Assembly (NCBI RefSeq): GCF_016938855.1
Contig: NZ_JAFHAP010000011.1
Span: 186,001 to 250,000, forward strand
From: Polycladomyces zharkentensis
Lineage (GTDB): Bacteria; Bacillota; Bacilli; Thermoactinomycetales; JIR-001
Length of the DNA: 64,000 nucleotides
Reading direction: 5' to 3'
Of the stretch, positions 6,967 through 16,059 are shown piece by piece (position 1 is the stretch's first letter; every line of letters starts with the position of its first letter). Under the pieces are notes generated by a model. It did no database searches. It was not told the DNA's origin and worked only from the letters and a program-made list of their open reading frames with translations. The position numbers and the translations under genes are program-made.

Positions 6967-9030
6967 TCATCGGGTCGACGTTACCGGTGTGTAGGGTGTT
7001 TCCATGAGCGGCAAGCGTTCCCGCTTAATGATCAATTTATACCATACGCGTAACGCATCCAGAATGATCAGGGTGACCAACAACATGAAGATGGCCGTCA
7101 AAATGGCGTCGATCTGGTTGTTCAGCACGATGCGGTGCATTTCCTCCATCGATTGCGCGGGAGGCAACACTTTGCCGGCGTTGATGGCCGCTTGGTATTT
7201 GTCGGCTGCTGCCAGGAAGCTGACTTTGGCGCTGGGATCGAACAGTTTCTGCCATCCGGCTGTCATGGTGACGGTGGTCAGCCAGGCGGTCGGCAGCAGG
7301 GTCACCCAGGCGTAACGGGTTTTGCCCATTTTCAGGAGAATGGTCGTGCCGACGACCAGTGCGACGACGGCCAGCATCTGGTTGGCGATCCCGAACAGCG
7401 GCCACAGCGTGTTGATGCCACCGAGCGGATCGACAACCCCTTGATAGAGGAAGTATCCCCAAGCCGCCACGACCAAACCGCTGGCCAGCACATTGGCAAA
7501 ATAGTTGGACGTATCACCCAATTTTTTGTGGAAGTGTCCGAGCAGATCCTGCAGCATGAACCGCCCGACACGCGTACCGGCATCGATCGTCGTCAGAATG
7601 AAAACGGCTTCAAACAAAATCGCAAAGTGATACCAGAAGGCCATCAACGCTTTTCCACCGATAACAGCAGAGAAGATTTGCGCCATACCGACCGCCAGTG
7701 TGGGCGCACCGCCGGTTCTGGACAGCAGGGTTTGCTCCCCGATGTCCTTGGCCAAGGTTTGTAATTGGTCCGGTGTCAGGGTGAAGCCCCACGAGGTGAT
7801 CGTCTTCGCCGCGGTCACCACATCGGTGCCGATCGCGGCAGCGGGGCTGTTCATTGCGAAGTAGACACCGGGTGTCAGCGCGCAAGCCGCGATCATCGCC
7901 ATGATCGCAACGAAAGATTCCATCAACATGGCACCGTATCCGATCGAACGAGCATGGGATTCGCGTGCGATCATCTTCGGTGTCGTTCCGGAGGAAACCA
8001 GCGAGTGGAACCCGGAAACGGCACCACATGCGATCGTGATGAAGACAAACGGGAACAAATCACCGGCAAACACCGGACCCGTACCGTCGATAAACTTGGT
8101 GAACGCCGGCATTTGCAAAGGTGGCAACACCAGCAGAATGCCCAGCGCCAAAGCGCCGATCGTGCCAATTTTCAGGAACGTGCTCAGATAATCGCGCGGT
8201 GCCAACAGCAGCCACACGGGGATGACGGAGGCGACAAAGCCGTAGATGATCATCATCCAGGCGATCGTGGTGCCTTCAAAGGTGAACATGTCGGACAACG
8301 TGGGATGCTTCGACACATACTGTCCCAGATACAGGGATAGCAACAGCAGGCCGAAACCGATCAGCGACGTTTCCAGCACGCGCCCCGGGCGGATATAACG
8401 CATGTACACACCCATGAACAAGGCGATCGGAATCGTCGCGGCGATGGTGAACATGCCCCACGGACTGTGTGCGAGCGCTTTCACCACAACCAAAGCCAAA
8501 ACGGCCAACAAGATGATCATGATGCCGAGGATGGCGAACAGCGCGATAAATCCGCCAACCGGCCCGATCTCCTGTTTTGCCATTTCTCCGAGTGATTTGC
8601 CGTTGCGGCGCATGGATCCGAACAGAATGATGAAGTCCTGCACGGCGCCGCCCAATACCACACCGACCAGAATCCACAAGGTACCGGGAAGATATCCCAT
8701 TTGCGCGGCCAAAATCGGGCCGACCAACGGTCCCGCGCCGGCGATGGCGGCGAAATGGTGGCCGAACAATACCCACTTGTTGGTGGGTACGTAGTCTTTG
8801 CCGTCATTGATGCGTTCAGCCGGCGTTTGCCGATTGTCATCCAAACCAAAAACCTTGTTTGCCAAAAAGCGGCTGTAAAAACGGTACGCGATGGCATAGG
8901 TGCAGATGGCAGCCACCAGCATCCATGCCGCATTCACCGTCTCACCGCGATTGAGTGCCAAAACGGCGAAACCAGCCGCACCTGCCGCGGAGATCAATCC
9001 CCAAAGCAACACGGAAGCCCATTTGTTCAT
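6967..9030 (-). CDS. cstA: Carbon starvation protein CstA (pyruvate/peptide transporter)
   Basis: A 687-residue protein with some 16-18 hydrophobic segments. It carries the CstA core: FGHHFAAIAGAGPLVGPILA near the N-terminus and FHSLVSSGTTPKMI in the middle. In E. coli the related CstA and BtsT import peptides or pyruvate during starvation. I start it at the ATG at 9030, which has AAAGGGGG in front, rather than at 9081, which has no ribosome binding site. It forms a two-gene unit with the YbdD gene. A TATAAT and a perfect 14-bp palindrome sit in its leader, suggesting repression close to the transcription start. Confidence 0.93.
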   Translation of the reverse strand: MNKWASVLLWGLISAAGAAGFAVLALNRGETVNAAWMLVAAICTYAIAYRFYSRFLANKVFGLDDNRQTPAERINDGKDYVPTNKWVLFGHHFAAIAGAGPLVGPILAAQMGYLPGTLWILVGVVLGGAVQDFIILFGSMRRNGKSLGEMAKQEIGPVGGFIALFAILGIMIILLAVLALVVVKALAHSPWGMFTIAATIPIALFMGVYMRYIRPGRVLETSLIGFGLLLLSLYLGQYVSKHPTLSDMFTFEGTTIAWMMIIYGFVASVIPVWLLLAPRDYLSTFLKIGTIGALALGILLVLPPLQMPAFTKFIDGTGPVFAGDLFPFVFITIACGAVSGFHSLVSSGTTPKMIARESHARSIGYGAMLMESFVAIMAMIAACALTPGVYFAMNSPAAAIGTDVVTAAKTITSWGFTLTPDQLQTLAKDIGEQTLLSRTGGAPTLAVGMAQIFSAVIGGKALMAFWYHFAILFEAVFILTTIDAGTRVGRFMLQDLLGHFHKKLGDTSNYFANVLASGLVVAAWGYFLYQGVVDPLGGINTLWPLFGIANQMLAVVALVVGTTILLKMGKTRYAWVTLLPTAWLTTVTMTAGWQKLFDPSAKVSFLAAADKYQAAINAGKVLPPAQSMEEMHRIVLNNQIDAILTAIFMLLVTLIILDALRVWYKLIIKRERLPLMETPYTPVTSTR

Positions 9031-9060
9031 AATATTTTGACCCCCTTTACAACATTGGTG

Positions 9061-9088
9061 AGGGAATATTCCCTTATTCATGATTATA
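9061..9088 (-). promoter_or_regulatory. cstA promoter -10 and overlapping palindromic operator
   Basis: On the minus strand a TATAAT (9088-9083) would start transcription near 9076. The perfect palindrome AGGGAATATTCCCT (9074-9061) begins right there, a classic repressor position. The -35 region is poor and instead holds an ACCGG/CCGGT dyad (9100-9116), perhaps an activator site. It matches neither CcpA, CodY nor LexA consensus sites that I know. Confidence 0.5.
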
Positions 9089-9200
9089 CTGCAAAATGCA
9101 CCGGATCTGGACCGGTCAATTTTTTCCCTGTGGGATGTGCCGTCAAGATTTTGTCCCGAAAAGCAGAATGCGCGGTGAAAGAAAAGGGATGAGTTTGTGC

Positions 9201-9206
9201 TATACT
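9201..9206 (+). promoter_or_regulatory. Extended -10 promoter candidate ahead of the gat operon leader
   Basis: TGCTATACT gives an extended -10 (TATACT 9201-9206). If used, it would give the gatCAB message a leader of about 460 bases that contains the family 1 repeat. A second weak candidate, TGATACAAT, lies at 9625-9633, nearer to gatC. Confidence 0.35.
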
Positions 9207-9339
9207 GTCATAGGAAGGATGGGAGAAAACGGACGTCGGGTTCGTCCGGTTTGTAAAAGCGGGAGAAGTTCTTGAACGAGGCGCTTTTGCACTGCCTGGG
9301 TTGTGTCTGGTTCGACCATACGGTGGCAACGTTTCTTAT

Positions 9340-9620
9340 GCGAGCGAGTTCCTATGGTGTGTCTGGTCAATCCGCGAAGGAGCAAATGCTTTCCCGGGTG
9401 AGCGATTGACCTGAGCCCGGCAGAGTGAAGACCCGGAAAGCGCAGGAATGAAATCGCGGGCAACTTCCTTCAAGCGAAACGTACTTTGCTTGCGTCCTGC
9501 GTTCCGGGTTGAAGCGACCATGACCTGTTTCCTTGCATGGCGCAGGTGGAGCAAGCCGGTAACCAGAAACGGAACGATTATGATCCAGACTCACCCCGAC
9601 AACGTGGCTTCCCCGCAGTT
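9340..9620 (+). repeat. Dispersed structured repeat, family 1, copy B (best preserved)
   Basis: This lies directly before gatC. It has the 5' box GTGTCTGGTCAATCCGCGAAG (from 9359), a CCGGG/CCCGG hairpin (about 9394-9420), then a long hairpin. The long hairpin pairs CCCGGAA (9432-9438) with TTCCGGG (9502-9508) and CGCAGGA (9441-9447) with TCCTGCG (9495-9501), and is capped by the most conserved segment GCGAAACGTACTTTGC. The 3' box GCAGGTGGAGCAAGCCGG is at 9543-9560. No protein-like frame overlaps it. Confidence 0.8.
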
Positions 9621-9669
9621 TGCATGATACAATGGATCAGATACTGAGCGTTTTTCGGAGGTGAAACCG

Positions 9670-9960
9670 ATGGCCATTTCCAAGGAACAAGTGCAGCATG
9701 TCGCGCAACTGGCGCGTTTGGCGTTGACGAAAGAGGAAGTGGAGCAGTTCACCACGCAGTTGAACGATATTCTTCACTTTGCGGAAAAATTGAACGAATT
9801 GGACACGGAAAACGTGGAACCGACCACTCACGTGTTGCCGCTGGCCAACGTATTGCGCGAAGATGAAGTGCGCCCGTCTGTTCCGCGTGACAAAGCACTG
9901 GCCAACGCACCGGAAAAACAGGACGGCATGTTCCGTGTGCCGGCCGTATTTGAGGAGTAA
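9670..9960 (+). CDS. gatC: Asp/Glu-tRNA(Asn/Gln) amidotransferase subunit C
   Basis: A 96-residue GatC, the small belt subunit that holds GatA and GatB together in the amidotransferase that turns Glu-tRNA(Gln) and Asp-tRNA(Asn) into the amidated forms. It shows the family pattern [13 protein letters not shown], then [16 protein letters not shown], and the VPAVFEE end. GGAGGTG lies seven bases before the ATG at 9670. It is first of the gatCAB operon, 12 bases ahead of gatA, and the repeat copy B lies just upstream. Confidence 0.95.
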   Translation: MAISKEQVQHVAQLARLALTKEEVEQFTTQLNDILHFAEKLNELDTENVEPTTHVLPLANVLREDEVRPSVPRDKALANAPEKQDGMFRVPAVFEE

Positions 9961-9972
9961 AGGGGGAGAACC

Positions 9973-11439
9973 ATGTCACTGTTGAGAGAATCGCTGAACT
10001 CGATACATAGCCGTCTGGCGAATCGCGAATTGACGGTATCTGATTTGGTGGATGCGTCGCTCGCCCGGATTCGCGAAGTGGACGAGCAGGTACGGGCGTT
10101 TTTGACGGTGGATGAAGAGGGGGCCCGGAAACGGGCGGAAACCTTGGACCGGGAACGGATGGAGTCAGATCAGCGGGGACTCTTGTTCGGATTGCCGGCG
10201 GGAATCAAGGACAACATTTGTACGGAAGGGCTGAAAACCACGTGCGCCAGCCGACTGTTGGCCAACTATGAACCGATTTACTCGGCCACGGTGATGAAGA
10301 AGCTGGAACAAGCCCAGGCCGTCACGATCGGCAAAATGAACATGGACGAGTTTGCGATGGGATCGTCGACGGAAAACTCCGGGTTTTACCCGACATACAA
10401 CCCATGGGACCTCAACCGCGTCCCCGGCGGTTCCAGCGGGGGATCGGCCGCCGCCGTCGCCGCGGGAGAAGTGTATTTCGCGCTCGGATCGGACACCGGC
10501 GGATCGATTCGGCAACCGGCCGCGTATTGCGGGGTTGTCGGGTTGAAACCCACTTACGGGCGGGTGTCCCGGTTCGGTTTGGTCGCGTTTGCTTCTTCGC
10601 TGGATCAGATCGGGCCGCTGACGAAAAACGTGGAAGATGCGGCGTATGTGTTGCAGGCGATTGCCGGACATGACCCGATGGATTCCACCTCGGCCGATGT
10701 GGAGGTGCCGGATTATCTCTCCGCGTTGACGGGGGATGTGAAAGGGCTCAAAGTGGCCGTTCCCAAGGAGATGATGGGAGAAGGCATTCATCCGGGCGTT
10801 CGCGAGAAGGTGCAGCAGGCGTTGCGGGTGCTGGAAAGCCTGGGTGCCGTCATCGAGGAAGTTTCCCTGCCGCATTCCGAGTATGCCGTGGCCACGTATT
10901 ACCTGCTGGCTCCGGCGGAAGCGTCCTCCAACCTCGCTCGTTACGACGGGGTGCGCTACGGTGTGCGCGTCGAAGCGGACTCGTTGGTGGAAATGTACAA
11001 ACAGACGCGCAGCCAAGGGTTCGGCAGCGAGGTGAAACGCCGGATCATGTTGGGTACGTACTCTCTCAGCTCCGGTTATTACGATGCCTACTATCTGAAG
11101 GCACAAAAGGTGCGTACCTTGATCAAGCAGGACTTTGACCGGGTTTTCGAGCAATATGACGTCATCGTCGGACCGACTGCACCGACCACCGCTTTCAAAA
11201 TCGGGGAAAAGGTCGACGATCCGCTTACGATGTATCTGAACGACATCCTCACCATTCCGGTAAACCTGGCAGGGCTGCCGGCGATCAGCGTGCCGTGCGG
11301 ACTGTCTGACGGACTGCCGGTCGGTCTGCAAATCATCGGCAAGGCGTTTGACGAATCCACGGTGTTGCGGGTGGCTCATGCCTACGAGCAGCACGGGGAA
11401 CGTTTGCCGGAGCCGACGATCGGAGGTGCGGAAGCATGA
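9973..11439 (+). CDS. gatA: Asp/Glu-tRNA(Asn/Gln) amidotransferase subunit A
   Basis: A 488-residue amidase-signature enzyme that releases ammonia from glutamine and passes it to GatB. The catalytic Ser-cisSer-Lys triad is fully present and falls at the same numbers as in S. aureus GatA: Lys79 (PAGIKDN), Ser154 (GGSSGGSAA) and Ser178 (DTGGSIR). AAAGGGGGAG precedes the ATG. The stop overlaps the gatB start by four bases, so translation is coupled. Nothing odd in length or motifs. Confidence 0.97.
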   Translation: MSLLRESLNSIHSRLANRELTVSDLVDASLARIREVDEQVRAFLTVDEEGARKRAETLDRERMESDQRGLLFGLPAGIKDNICTEGLKTTCASRLLANYEPIYSATVMKKLEQAQAVTIGKMNMDEFAMGSSTENSGFYPTYNPWDLNRVPGGSSGGSAAAVAAGEVYFALGSDTGGSIRQPAAYCGVVGLKPTYGRVSRFGLVAFASSLDQIGPLTKNVEDAAYVLQAIAGHDPMDSTSADVEVPDYLSALTGDVKGLKVAVPKEMMGEGIHPGVREKVQQALRVLESLGAVIEEVSLPHSEYAVATYYLLAPAEASSNLARYDGVRYGVRVEADSLVEMYKQTRSQGFGSEVKRRIMLGTYSLSSGYYDAYYLKAQKVRTLIKQDFDRVFEQYDVIVGPTAPTTAFKIGEKVDDPLTMYLNDILTIPVNLAGLPAISVPCGLSDGLPVGLQIIGKAFDESTVLRVAHAYEQHGERLPEPTIGGAEA

Positions 11440-12869
11440 CACAGTTTGAGACGGTTATCGGATTGGAAGTGCACGTGGAGCTCTCCACCAAAACGAAAAT
11501 TTTCTGTGGTTGTTCCACCGAATTCGGCGCTCCGCCGAACACGCACACTTGCCCGATTTGCCTGGGGCATCCCGGCGTGCTTCCCGTGTTGAACCGGCAA
11601 GCTGTGGAATACGCGATGAAGGCGGCGATGGCACTCAACTGTGAGATCGCCGAATACAGCAAATTCGACCGGAAAAACTACTTCTACCCCGATTTGCCCA
11701 AGGCCTATCAAATTTCGCAGTATGACCAGCCGATCGGTCGTAACGGGTGGATTGAAATTGAAGTGAACGGGGAGAAGAAACGGATCGGGATCACGCGTGT
11801 CCATCTTGAGGAGGACGCGGGCAAACTGAACCATATGGATAACGAGGATGGTTCACTGGTCGACTTCAACCGCGTGGGTGTCCCGCTGATCGAGATCGTC
11901 TCCGAGCCGGATCTGCGTTCGCCGCAGGAAGCACGGGCGTATCTCGAAAAATTGAAGGCGATTATGCAATATACCGGGGTCTCCGATGTGAAAATGGAAG
12001 AAGGATCACTCCGGTGTGACGCCAACATCAGTCTGCGTCCGGTTGGTTCCGAGAAGTTCGGTACCAAAACCGAGCTGAAAAACCTGAACTCGTTCCGCAA
12101 CGTGGAACGCGGTCTGGAATACGAACAGAAGCGGCAAGCGGAAATCCTCTCCCAAGGGGGTGAAATCACCCAACAAACGTTGCGGTGGTTGGAGGATGAA
12201 GGACGAACCAAAGTGATGCGCAGCAAAGAGGAGGCGCACGATTACCGCTACTTCCCGGAGCCGGATCTGGTCCGTCTGCACATTGACGCTGATTGGAAAG
12301 AACGGGTACGGGCCACGATTCCGGAGCTGCCGGATGCACGTCAAGCCCGTTATACCAAGGAGTACGGCTTGTCCGACTATGATGCCGGTTTGCTTACTGC
12401 TTCCAAGGTGATCGCCGACTTTTTCGACCAAACGGTGGAAGCCGGTGCGGAACCGAAAGCGGCGGCCAACTGGATCGCAAGTGAATTGCTGGGCTATCTT
12501 AATGCCTATGACAAAGAACTGGCCGACACGCGCATCACGCCACAAGGGTTGGCAGGTATGATCGGGTTGATCCAAAACGGAACGATCAGCACCAAAATCG
12601 CCAAGAAAGTGTTCAAGGAATTGGTCGAAAAAGGCGGGGACCCAAAACGGATCGTCGAGGAAAAAGGGTTGGTACAGATCAGCGATGAGGGGCAATTGCG
12701 GCAGATCGTGGAGCAGGTGTTGGCCGAGAACCAGCAGTCGGTGGAAGATTACCGCAACGGAAAAGACCGCGCTCTGGGATATCTCGTGGGACAAGTGATG
12801 AAACTGACCAAAGGCAAGGCCAATCCGCAGTTGGTCAACCAACTGATCCGGGAACAGATCAACGCTTGA
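11436..12869 (+). CDS. gatB: Asp/Glu-tRNA(Asn/Gln) amidotransferase subunit B
   Basis: A 477-residue GatB, which phosphorylates and amidates the mischarged aminoacyl end of tRNA. Recognisable parts are the [12 protein letters not shown] start, the zinc-site cysteines CGCSTEFG and CPICLGHPG, the LEEDAGK and [16 protein letters not shown] stretches, and a C-terminal YqeY-like tail ending in [10 protein letters not shown]. It overlaps gatA by four bases. A terminator follows at 12936. Confidence 0.97.
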   Translation: MTQFETVIGLEVHVELSTKTKIFCGCSTEFGAPPNTHTCPICLGHPGVLPVLNRQAVEYAMKAAMALNCEIAEYSKFDRKNYFYPDLPKAYQISQYDQPIGRNGWIEIEVNGEKKRIGITRVHLEEDAGKLNHMDNEDGSLVDFNRVGVPLIEIVSEPDLRSPQEARAYLEKLKAIMQYTGVSDVKMEEGSLRCDANISLRPVGSEKFGTKTELKNLNSFRNVERGLEYEQKRQAEILSQGGEITQQTLRWLEDEGRTKVMRSKEEAHDYRYFPEPDLVRLHIDADWKERVRATIPELPDARQARYTKEYGLSDYDAGLLTASKVIADFFDQTVEAGAEPKAAANWIASELLGYLNAYDKELADTRITPQGLAGMIGLIQNGTISTKIAKKVFKELVEKGGDPKRIVEEKGLVQISDEGQLRQIVEQVLAENQQSVEDYRNGKDRALGYLVGQVMKLTKGKANPQLVNQLIREQINA

Positions 12870-12935
12870 TATCGAGATCATTCAGGCCGGCGTTACTTTC
12901 GAAGATGCCAAATTGTGGACTTCCCGTTGGAAGAG

Positions 12936-12981
12936 CGGGAGCCGTTTTCTGATCGAGGGGAGAGCGGCTCCCGTCAGGTTT
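12936..12981 (+). terminator. Probable terminator of the gatCAB operon
   Basis: CGGGAGCCG (12936-12944) pairs perfectly with CGGCTCCCG (12965-12973), followed by a TTTTGTG stretch. The loop is long (20 bases). Confidence 0.7.
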
Positions 12982-13082
12982 TGTGTTCCGGTTTTGAAAA
13001 ACGAACGCCGTCTTTCAGCGAGTGTTTCGCCAAGAGAAAAGATGATCTGTTAAGTCCGGCGTTGGGGTGGGAGGTGTTGGAA

Positions 13083-13376
13083 GTGCAAGGTTTGTACACC
13101 GCCATTGTGCTTTTGTTTTTGGGCATGGGCTTGTATTATCTGAATACGGAACCGGTTGTGGCGGTGCATCATTTTTTGATCTCCCTCTATTTCTTTGTTT
13201 TTTTGTTTGAGATTCGGGGAAAACCTTTTTCAAAGAGCGTCTATTGGTTGTTGTTGCTGTTGTTGGTCGGGGATGCTTTCATGCAGTTTTCCATTGGGGA
13301 TATGAATATCATCAGCGGATTGGTCAGTGCGATGTTTGCACTGTCCACCTGGCAAGCCCAGAAGCGATTGACTTGA
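13083..13376 (+). CDS. Small multi-spanning membrane protein, unknown
   Basis: A 97-residue hydrophobic protein with three predicted membrane helices: VLLFLGMGLYYL near the N-terminus, HHFLISLYFFVFLFEI, then SKSVYWLLLLLLVGDAFM, plus a weakly hydrophobic C-terminal segment. The GTG at 13083 lies six bases after GGGAGGTG, which is better than the more distal starts in the same frame. I do not recognise a family. It stands between gatB and cbiX on the same strand. Confidence 0.7.
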   Translation: MQGLYTAIVLLFLGMGLYYLNTEPVVAVHHFLISLYFFVFLFEIRGKPFSKSVYWLLLLLLVGDAFMQFSIGDMNIISGLVSAMFALSTWQAQKRLT

Positions 13377-13463
13377 CGTCGATCCGTCCGGATGCTTTTC
13401 ACGATTCCATCTGCCGGTCATGAATGTGATTGTTTGAACATGGACGAACCGAGGTGGTTACGG

Positions 13464-14243
13464 ATGGCCCAACGGGGTGTTTTGGTCATTGCGCACGGGT
13501 CCAGCAAACCGGAATGGGTGCAGTTGGTTGATGAAGCGGTATCGCTGGTTCGATTGGATTTGCCCGTAGAGATTGGTTTTTTGGAGATGGTGCCGGGCCG
13601 GGCGATTGCGGATGCCGTACAGTCACTGCGCCGCCGGGGTGTGGATGAAATCATTGCCGTACCGTTGTTCGTCTCTTCCGGTAGTACACATATTGAGGAG
13701 ATCGGTTACCTTTTGGGTGTGATTTCCAATCCGCGTCTTTCGTTTGAGACGCAACCCATCCCCTTGGGGATTCCCGTACATTACACACCGGCGATGGATG
13801 GTCACCCGTTGATCGGTGAGATTGTGACGGAACGCGCCCGTAAACTGAGCCGCCATCCGGAGGAAGAAGTCGTCGTGCTGGTCGGCCACGGAAGCGAGAT
13901 GCCCGGATTCCGGGAAAAATGGGAAGAAGGCGCCAAGAAACTTGCCGCACAGGTGCAGCATGCATTGGGGTTTCGGCAAACGGTATACGCGTCGTTGCAT
14001 CCGGATCATTTGCATGAAGTGGTCCGCACTTGGAGCGCACAGCACCGGGTATTGGTGTTGCCATTGTTTTTGAGTGAAGGATATTTTACCAAAAAAGTGA
14101 TCCCGTCGAAATTGGCGGGGCTGGATTATGCGTATTCCGGAGAGACATATCTGCCGCATCCGTTGATTTCCCGCTGGATCGAAGAAATGGTGAGGGATGC
14201 GATCGGTCAATCCCGGTGCGCACCTTCTGCCGCCACTCAGTGA
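13464..14243 (+). CDS. Sirohydrochlorin chelatase family protein (CbiX/SirB)
   Basis: A 259-residue protein built of two CbiX-like halves. The first begins with LVIAHGSSKPEW and the second with VVLVGHGSEMPG; the histidines in both HGS motifs are the likely metal ligands. The family inserts Fe2+, Co2+ or Ni2+ into sirohydrochlorin for siroheme or cobalamin-type cofactors. No other siroheme genes are near, so the metal and pathway are open. The start ATG at 13464 follows GAGGTGG; an ATG eight codons earlier lacks a site. Confidence 0.88.
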   Translation: MAQRGVLVIAHGSSKPEWVQLVDEAVSLVRLDLPVEIGFLEMVPGRAIADAVQSLRRRGVDEIIAVPLFVSSGSTHIEEIGYLLGVISNPRLSFETQPIPLGIPVHYTPAMDGHPLIGEIVTERARKLSRHPEEEVVVLVGHGSEMPGFREKWEEGAKKLAAQVQHALGFRQTVYASLHPDHLHEVVRTWSAQHRVLVLPLFLSEGYFTKKVIPSKLAGLDYAYSGETYLPHPLISRWIEEMVRDAIGQSRCAPSAATQ

Positions 14244-14336
14244 ATCAAGCCGGCGTGGGTGTGCCGCTGCCACGGGGCGCACAATGTCGGGCAAGACCGG
14301 CAGCCGGATATCGGCATCCCCACCCTGACAGTCACC

Positions 14337-14362
14337 ACCGTCCCGTGAGGGACGGTTTTTTC
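14337..14362 (+). terminator. Rho-independent terminator after cbiX
   Basis: ACCGTCCC (14337-14344), loop GTGA, GGGACGGT (14349-14356), then T-run. Confidence 0.88.
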
Positions 14363-14454
14363 ACGTTGGGATACCGTTTGACATATAGCGCCAATGGTGA
14401 CATTTTGTTTGTACAGGCACCTGTTGTAAGGATGTGGGAAATGGATCACCTGTC

Positions 14455-14955
14455 TTATGTTTCTGGCATCCACCGGGTCCATTGCCGCGTACCCAACAGA
14501 TGCTGTGCACCGACCATCGCCTGTTGCAAGTGCGTCTCCGCGTGTCGGGTCCAAACGAGAAGCAATTCCGCCGTGGGACGGAATCCTTCCGGCGCTGAAC
14601 CGCACAACCGGTGAAAATATCCTTGTTTGATGCGATCCGCCCGCCGGGCGAGATACAAGCATTGTACCAGTGTCATCAACAGGGTTTCATGCCAATCGCC
14701 CATCGCCATCCGTTTGAGGCAACCGGAAGCGGTCAGACGGTAGTGGTTGGACAGCATGCATTCCCGATGTGCTTCCTCCCAGCCGTCCCAATCACGTGCA
14801 AACGCGGAACAACGCAGTTGATAACAAATGGAACTCAAGGTTTCGTCTGCGGCAATGCTCTGTTCCAAAGCGTGTTGTACTTCAGTCAACCGGTAGGGTT
14901 CCGGACCGGTTGGGGTCGGTTGCGACTTGTTGGAGGAGGCGTGGGAATCGGTCAT
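14455..14955 (-). CDS. Hypothetical cytoplasmic protein
   Basis: A 166-residue soluble protein starting at ATG 14955 behind a strong AAAGGAGG site, so very likely expressed. After a Ser/Pro-rich N-terminus (about 30 residues) it is predicted helical, rich in Trp, Arg, His and Cys: CYQLRCSAF, EEAHRECML, LVQCLYLARRADRIKQGYFHRLCG. No signal peptide or membrane segment. I do not recognise the family. It is divergent from dagK, with about 100 bases between the two starts. Confidence 0.7.
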   Translation of the reverse strand: MTDSHASSNKSQPTPTGPEPYRLTEVQHALEQSIAADETLSSICYQLRCSAFARDWDGWEEAHRECMLSNHYRLTASGCLKRMAMGDWHETLLMTLVQCLYLARRADRIKQGYFHRLCGSAPEGFRPTAELLLVWTRHAETHLQQAMVGAQHLLGTRQWTRWMPET

Positions 14956-15058
14956 CGACGGTTCCTCCTTTCTCATTCTCAAGCGGGCGAAATCTTGTCT
15001 TTCACCATTGTATGCGTTGGCCGGGAAAATAAGCAGACCGTAAAAGAGGTGATCCCGA

Positions 15059-15994
15059 ATGTACAGGCGAGCGAGATTGATTTACAATCCCACCGCCGGG
15101 AGAGAGATGTTCGTACGGCAGTTGCCCCGCATTCTCGAACGCTTGGAGCGGGCAGGATTGGAAACGTCCTGTCACGCGACACGGGAGCCGGGTCAGGCGA
15201 CAATTGCGGCGCGGCAGGCGGCAGAACGCGGGTTTGACGTGGTGATCGCTGCTGGTGGAGACGGGACGGTGCACGAAGTGGTCACCGGCATATCCCAGGG
15301 TCCGCACCGTCCGATCCTGGGCGTTTTGCCGTGCGGTACCACCAACGATTTTGCGCGTGGCATAGGGTTGCCACATGACTTGTTACGGGCGTGCGACGTG
15401 ATCGGTGGCGGATTCGCACGGACAGTGGATGCGGGACGTGTGGGGGATCGGCTGTTTGTCAACGTGGCGGCGGTCGGTGATGTGACGGCTGTCACCTACG
15501 AAGCACCCAGCAGACTGAAAACGCTGATCGGCCCATTGGCTTATTACTTGAAAGGACTGGAGAAAATAGGATCATTGTCGCGTTCGTTTCCGGTTCGCAT
15601 CGAGGCGGACGGCCGACAATGGGAGGAAGACATTTTGTTGATGATGGTGGCCAATACCCGATCGGTGGGCGGGTTTGAACAGCTGGCCCCGAAAGCGGAT
15701 TTGACCGACGGGAAACTGGATGTGATCGTGGTGCGCAAAACGGGTATCACCGATTTGATTCCGTTGGTCAGAATCGCGAGGAAGGGTGGGCACATCTATG
15801 ATCCAAGCATCTTGTATTTTCAAACACGTCGTCTCCACGTCGAATCGGATGAGCCGCTGCGTTGGAACCTGGACGGGGAACTGGGCGGGACCCTCCCCGG
15901 TATATGCGAAACGTTGCCGGGTCATCTGCGGGTGTTGTGCCCGCGACCGGCTGCAAATGCATCGGACAGCGTGATTGAAAAGGTTCTGGTATAA
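15059..15994 (+). CDS. dagK: Diacylglycerol kinase family lipid kinase
   Basis: A 311-residue DagK/YegS/BmrU-type soluble lipid kinase. It phosphorylates diacylglycerol at the membrane surface so that it re-enters phospholipid synthesis. Motifs: IYNPTAGR at residues 8-15, the nucleotide loop AAGGDGTVHEV at 65-75, and GVLPCGTTNDFARGI near 98-112. The ATG at 15059 follows AGAGGTG. Next comes the 23S rRNA methyltransferase, the same pair (dagK then rlmCD/yefA) seen in B. subtilis. Confidence 0.93.
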   Translation: MYRRARLIYNPTAGREMFVRQLPRILERLERAGLETSCHATREPGQATIAARQAAERGFDVVIAAGGDGTVHEVVTGISQGPHRPILGVLPCGTTNDFARGIGLPHDLLRACDVIGGGFARTVDAGRVGDRLFVNVAAVGDVTAVTYEAPSRLKTLIGPLAYYLKGLEKIGSLSRSFPVRIEADGRQWEEDILLMMVANTRSVGGFEQLAPKADLTDGKLDVIVVRKTGITDLIPLVRIARKGGHIYDPSILYFQTRRLHVESDEPLRWNLDGELGGTLPGICETLPGHLRVLCPRPAANASDSVIEKVLV

Positions 15995-16059
15995 TCGATT
16001 CGTGACGCTGCGGAACCAGTTGCAGCAGATGACCGAATGATGGTGAGGAGCAAAGAAGG

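Noticed and set aside
7135-7764. 209-codon plus-strand frame opposite cstA
   Set aside because: Antisense shadow of a certain gene; composition (many Arg, Gln, His) is typical of reverse-frame translation.
9084-9594. Several short minus-strand frames before gatC
   Set aside because: They cover repeat copy B and lack start sites; no family features.
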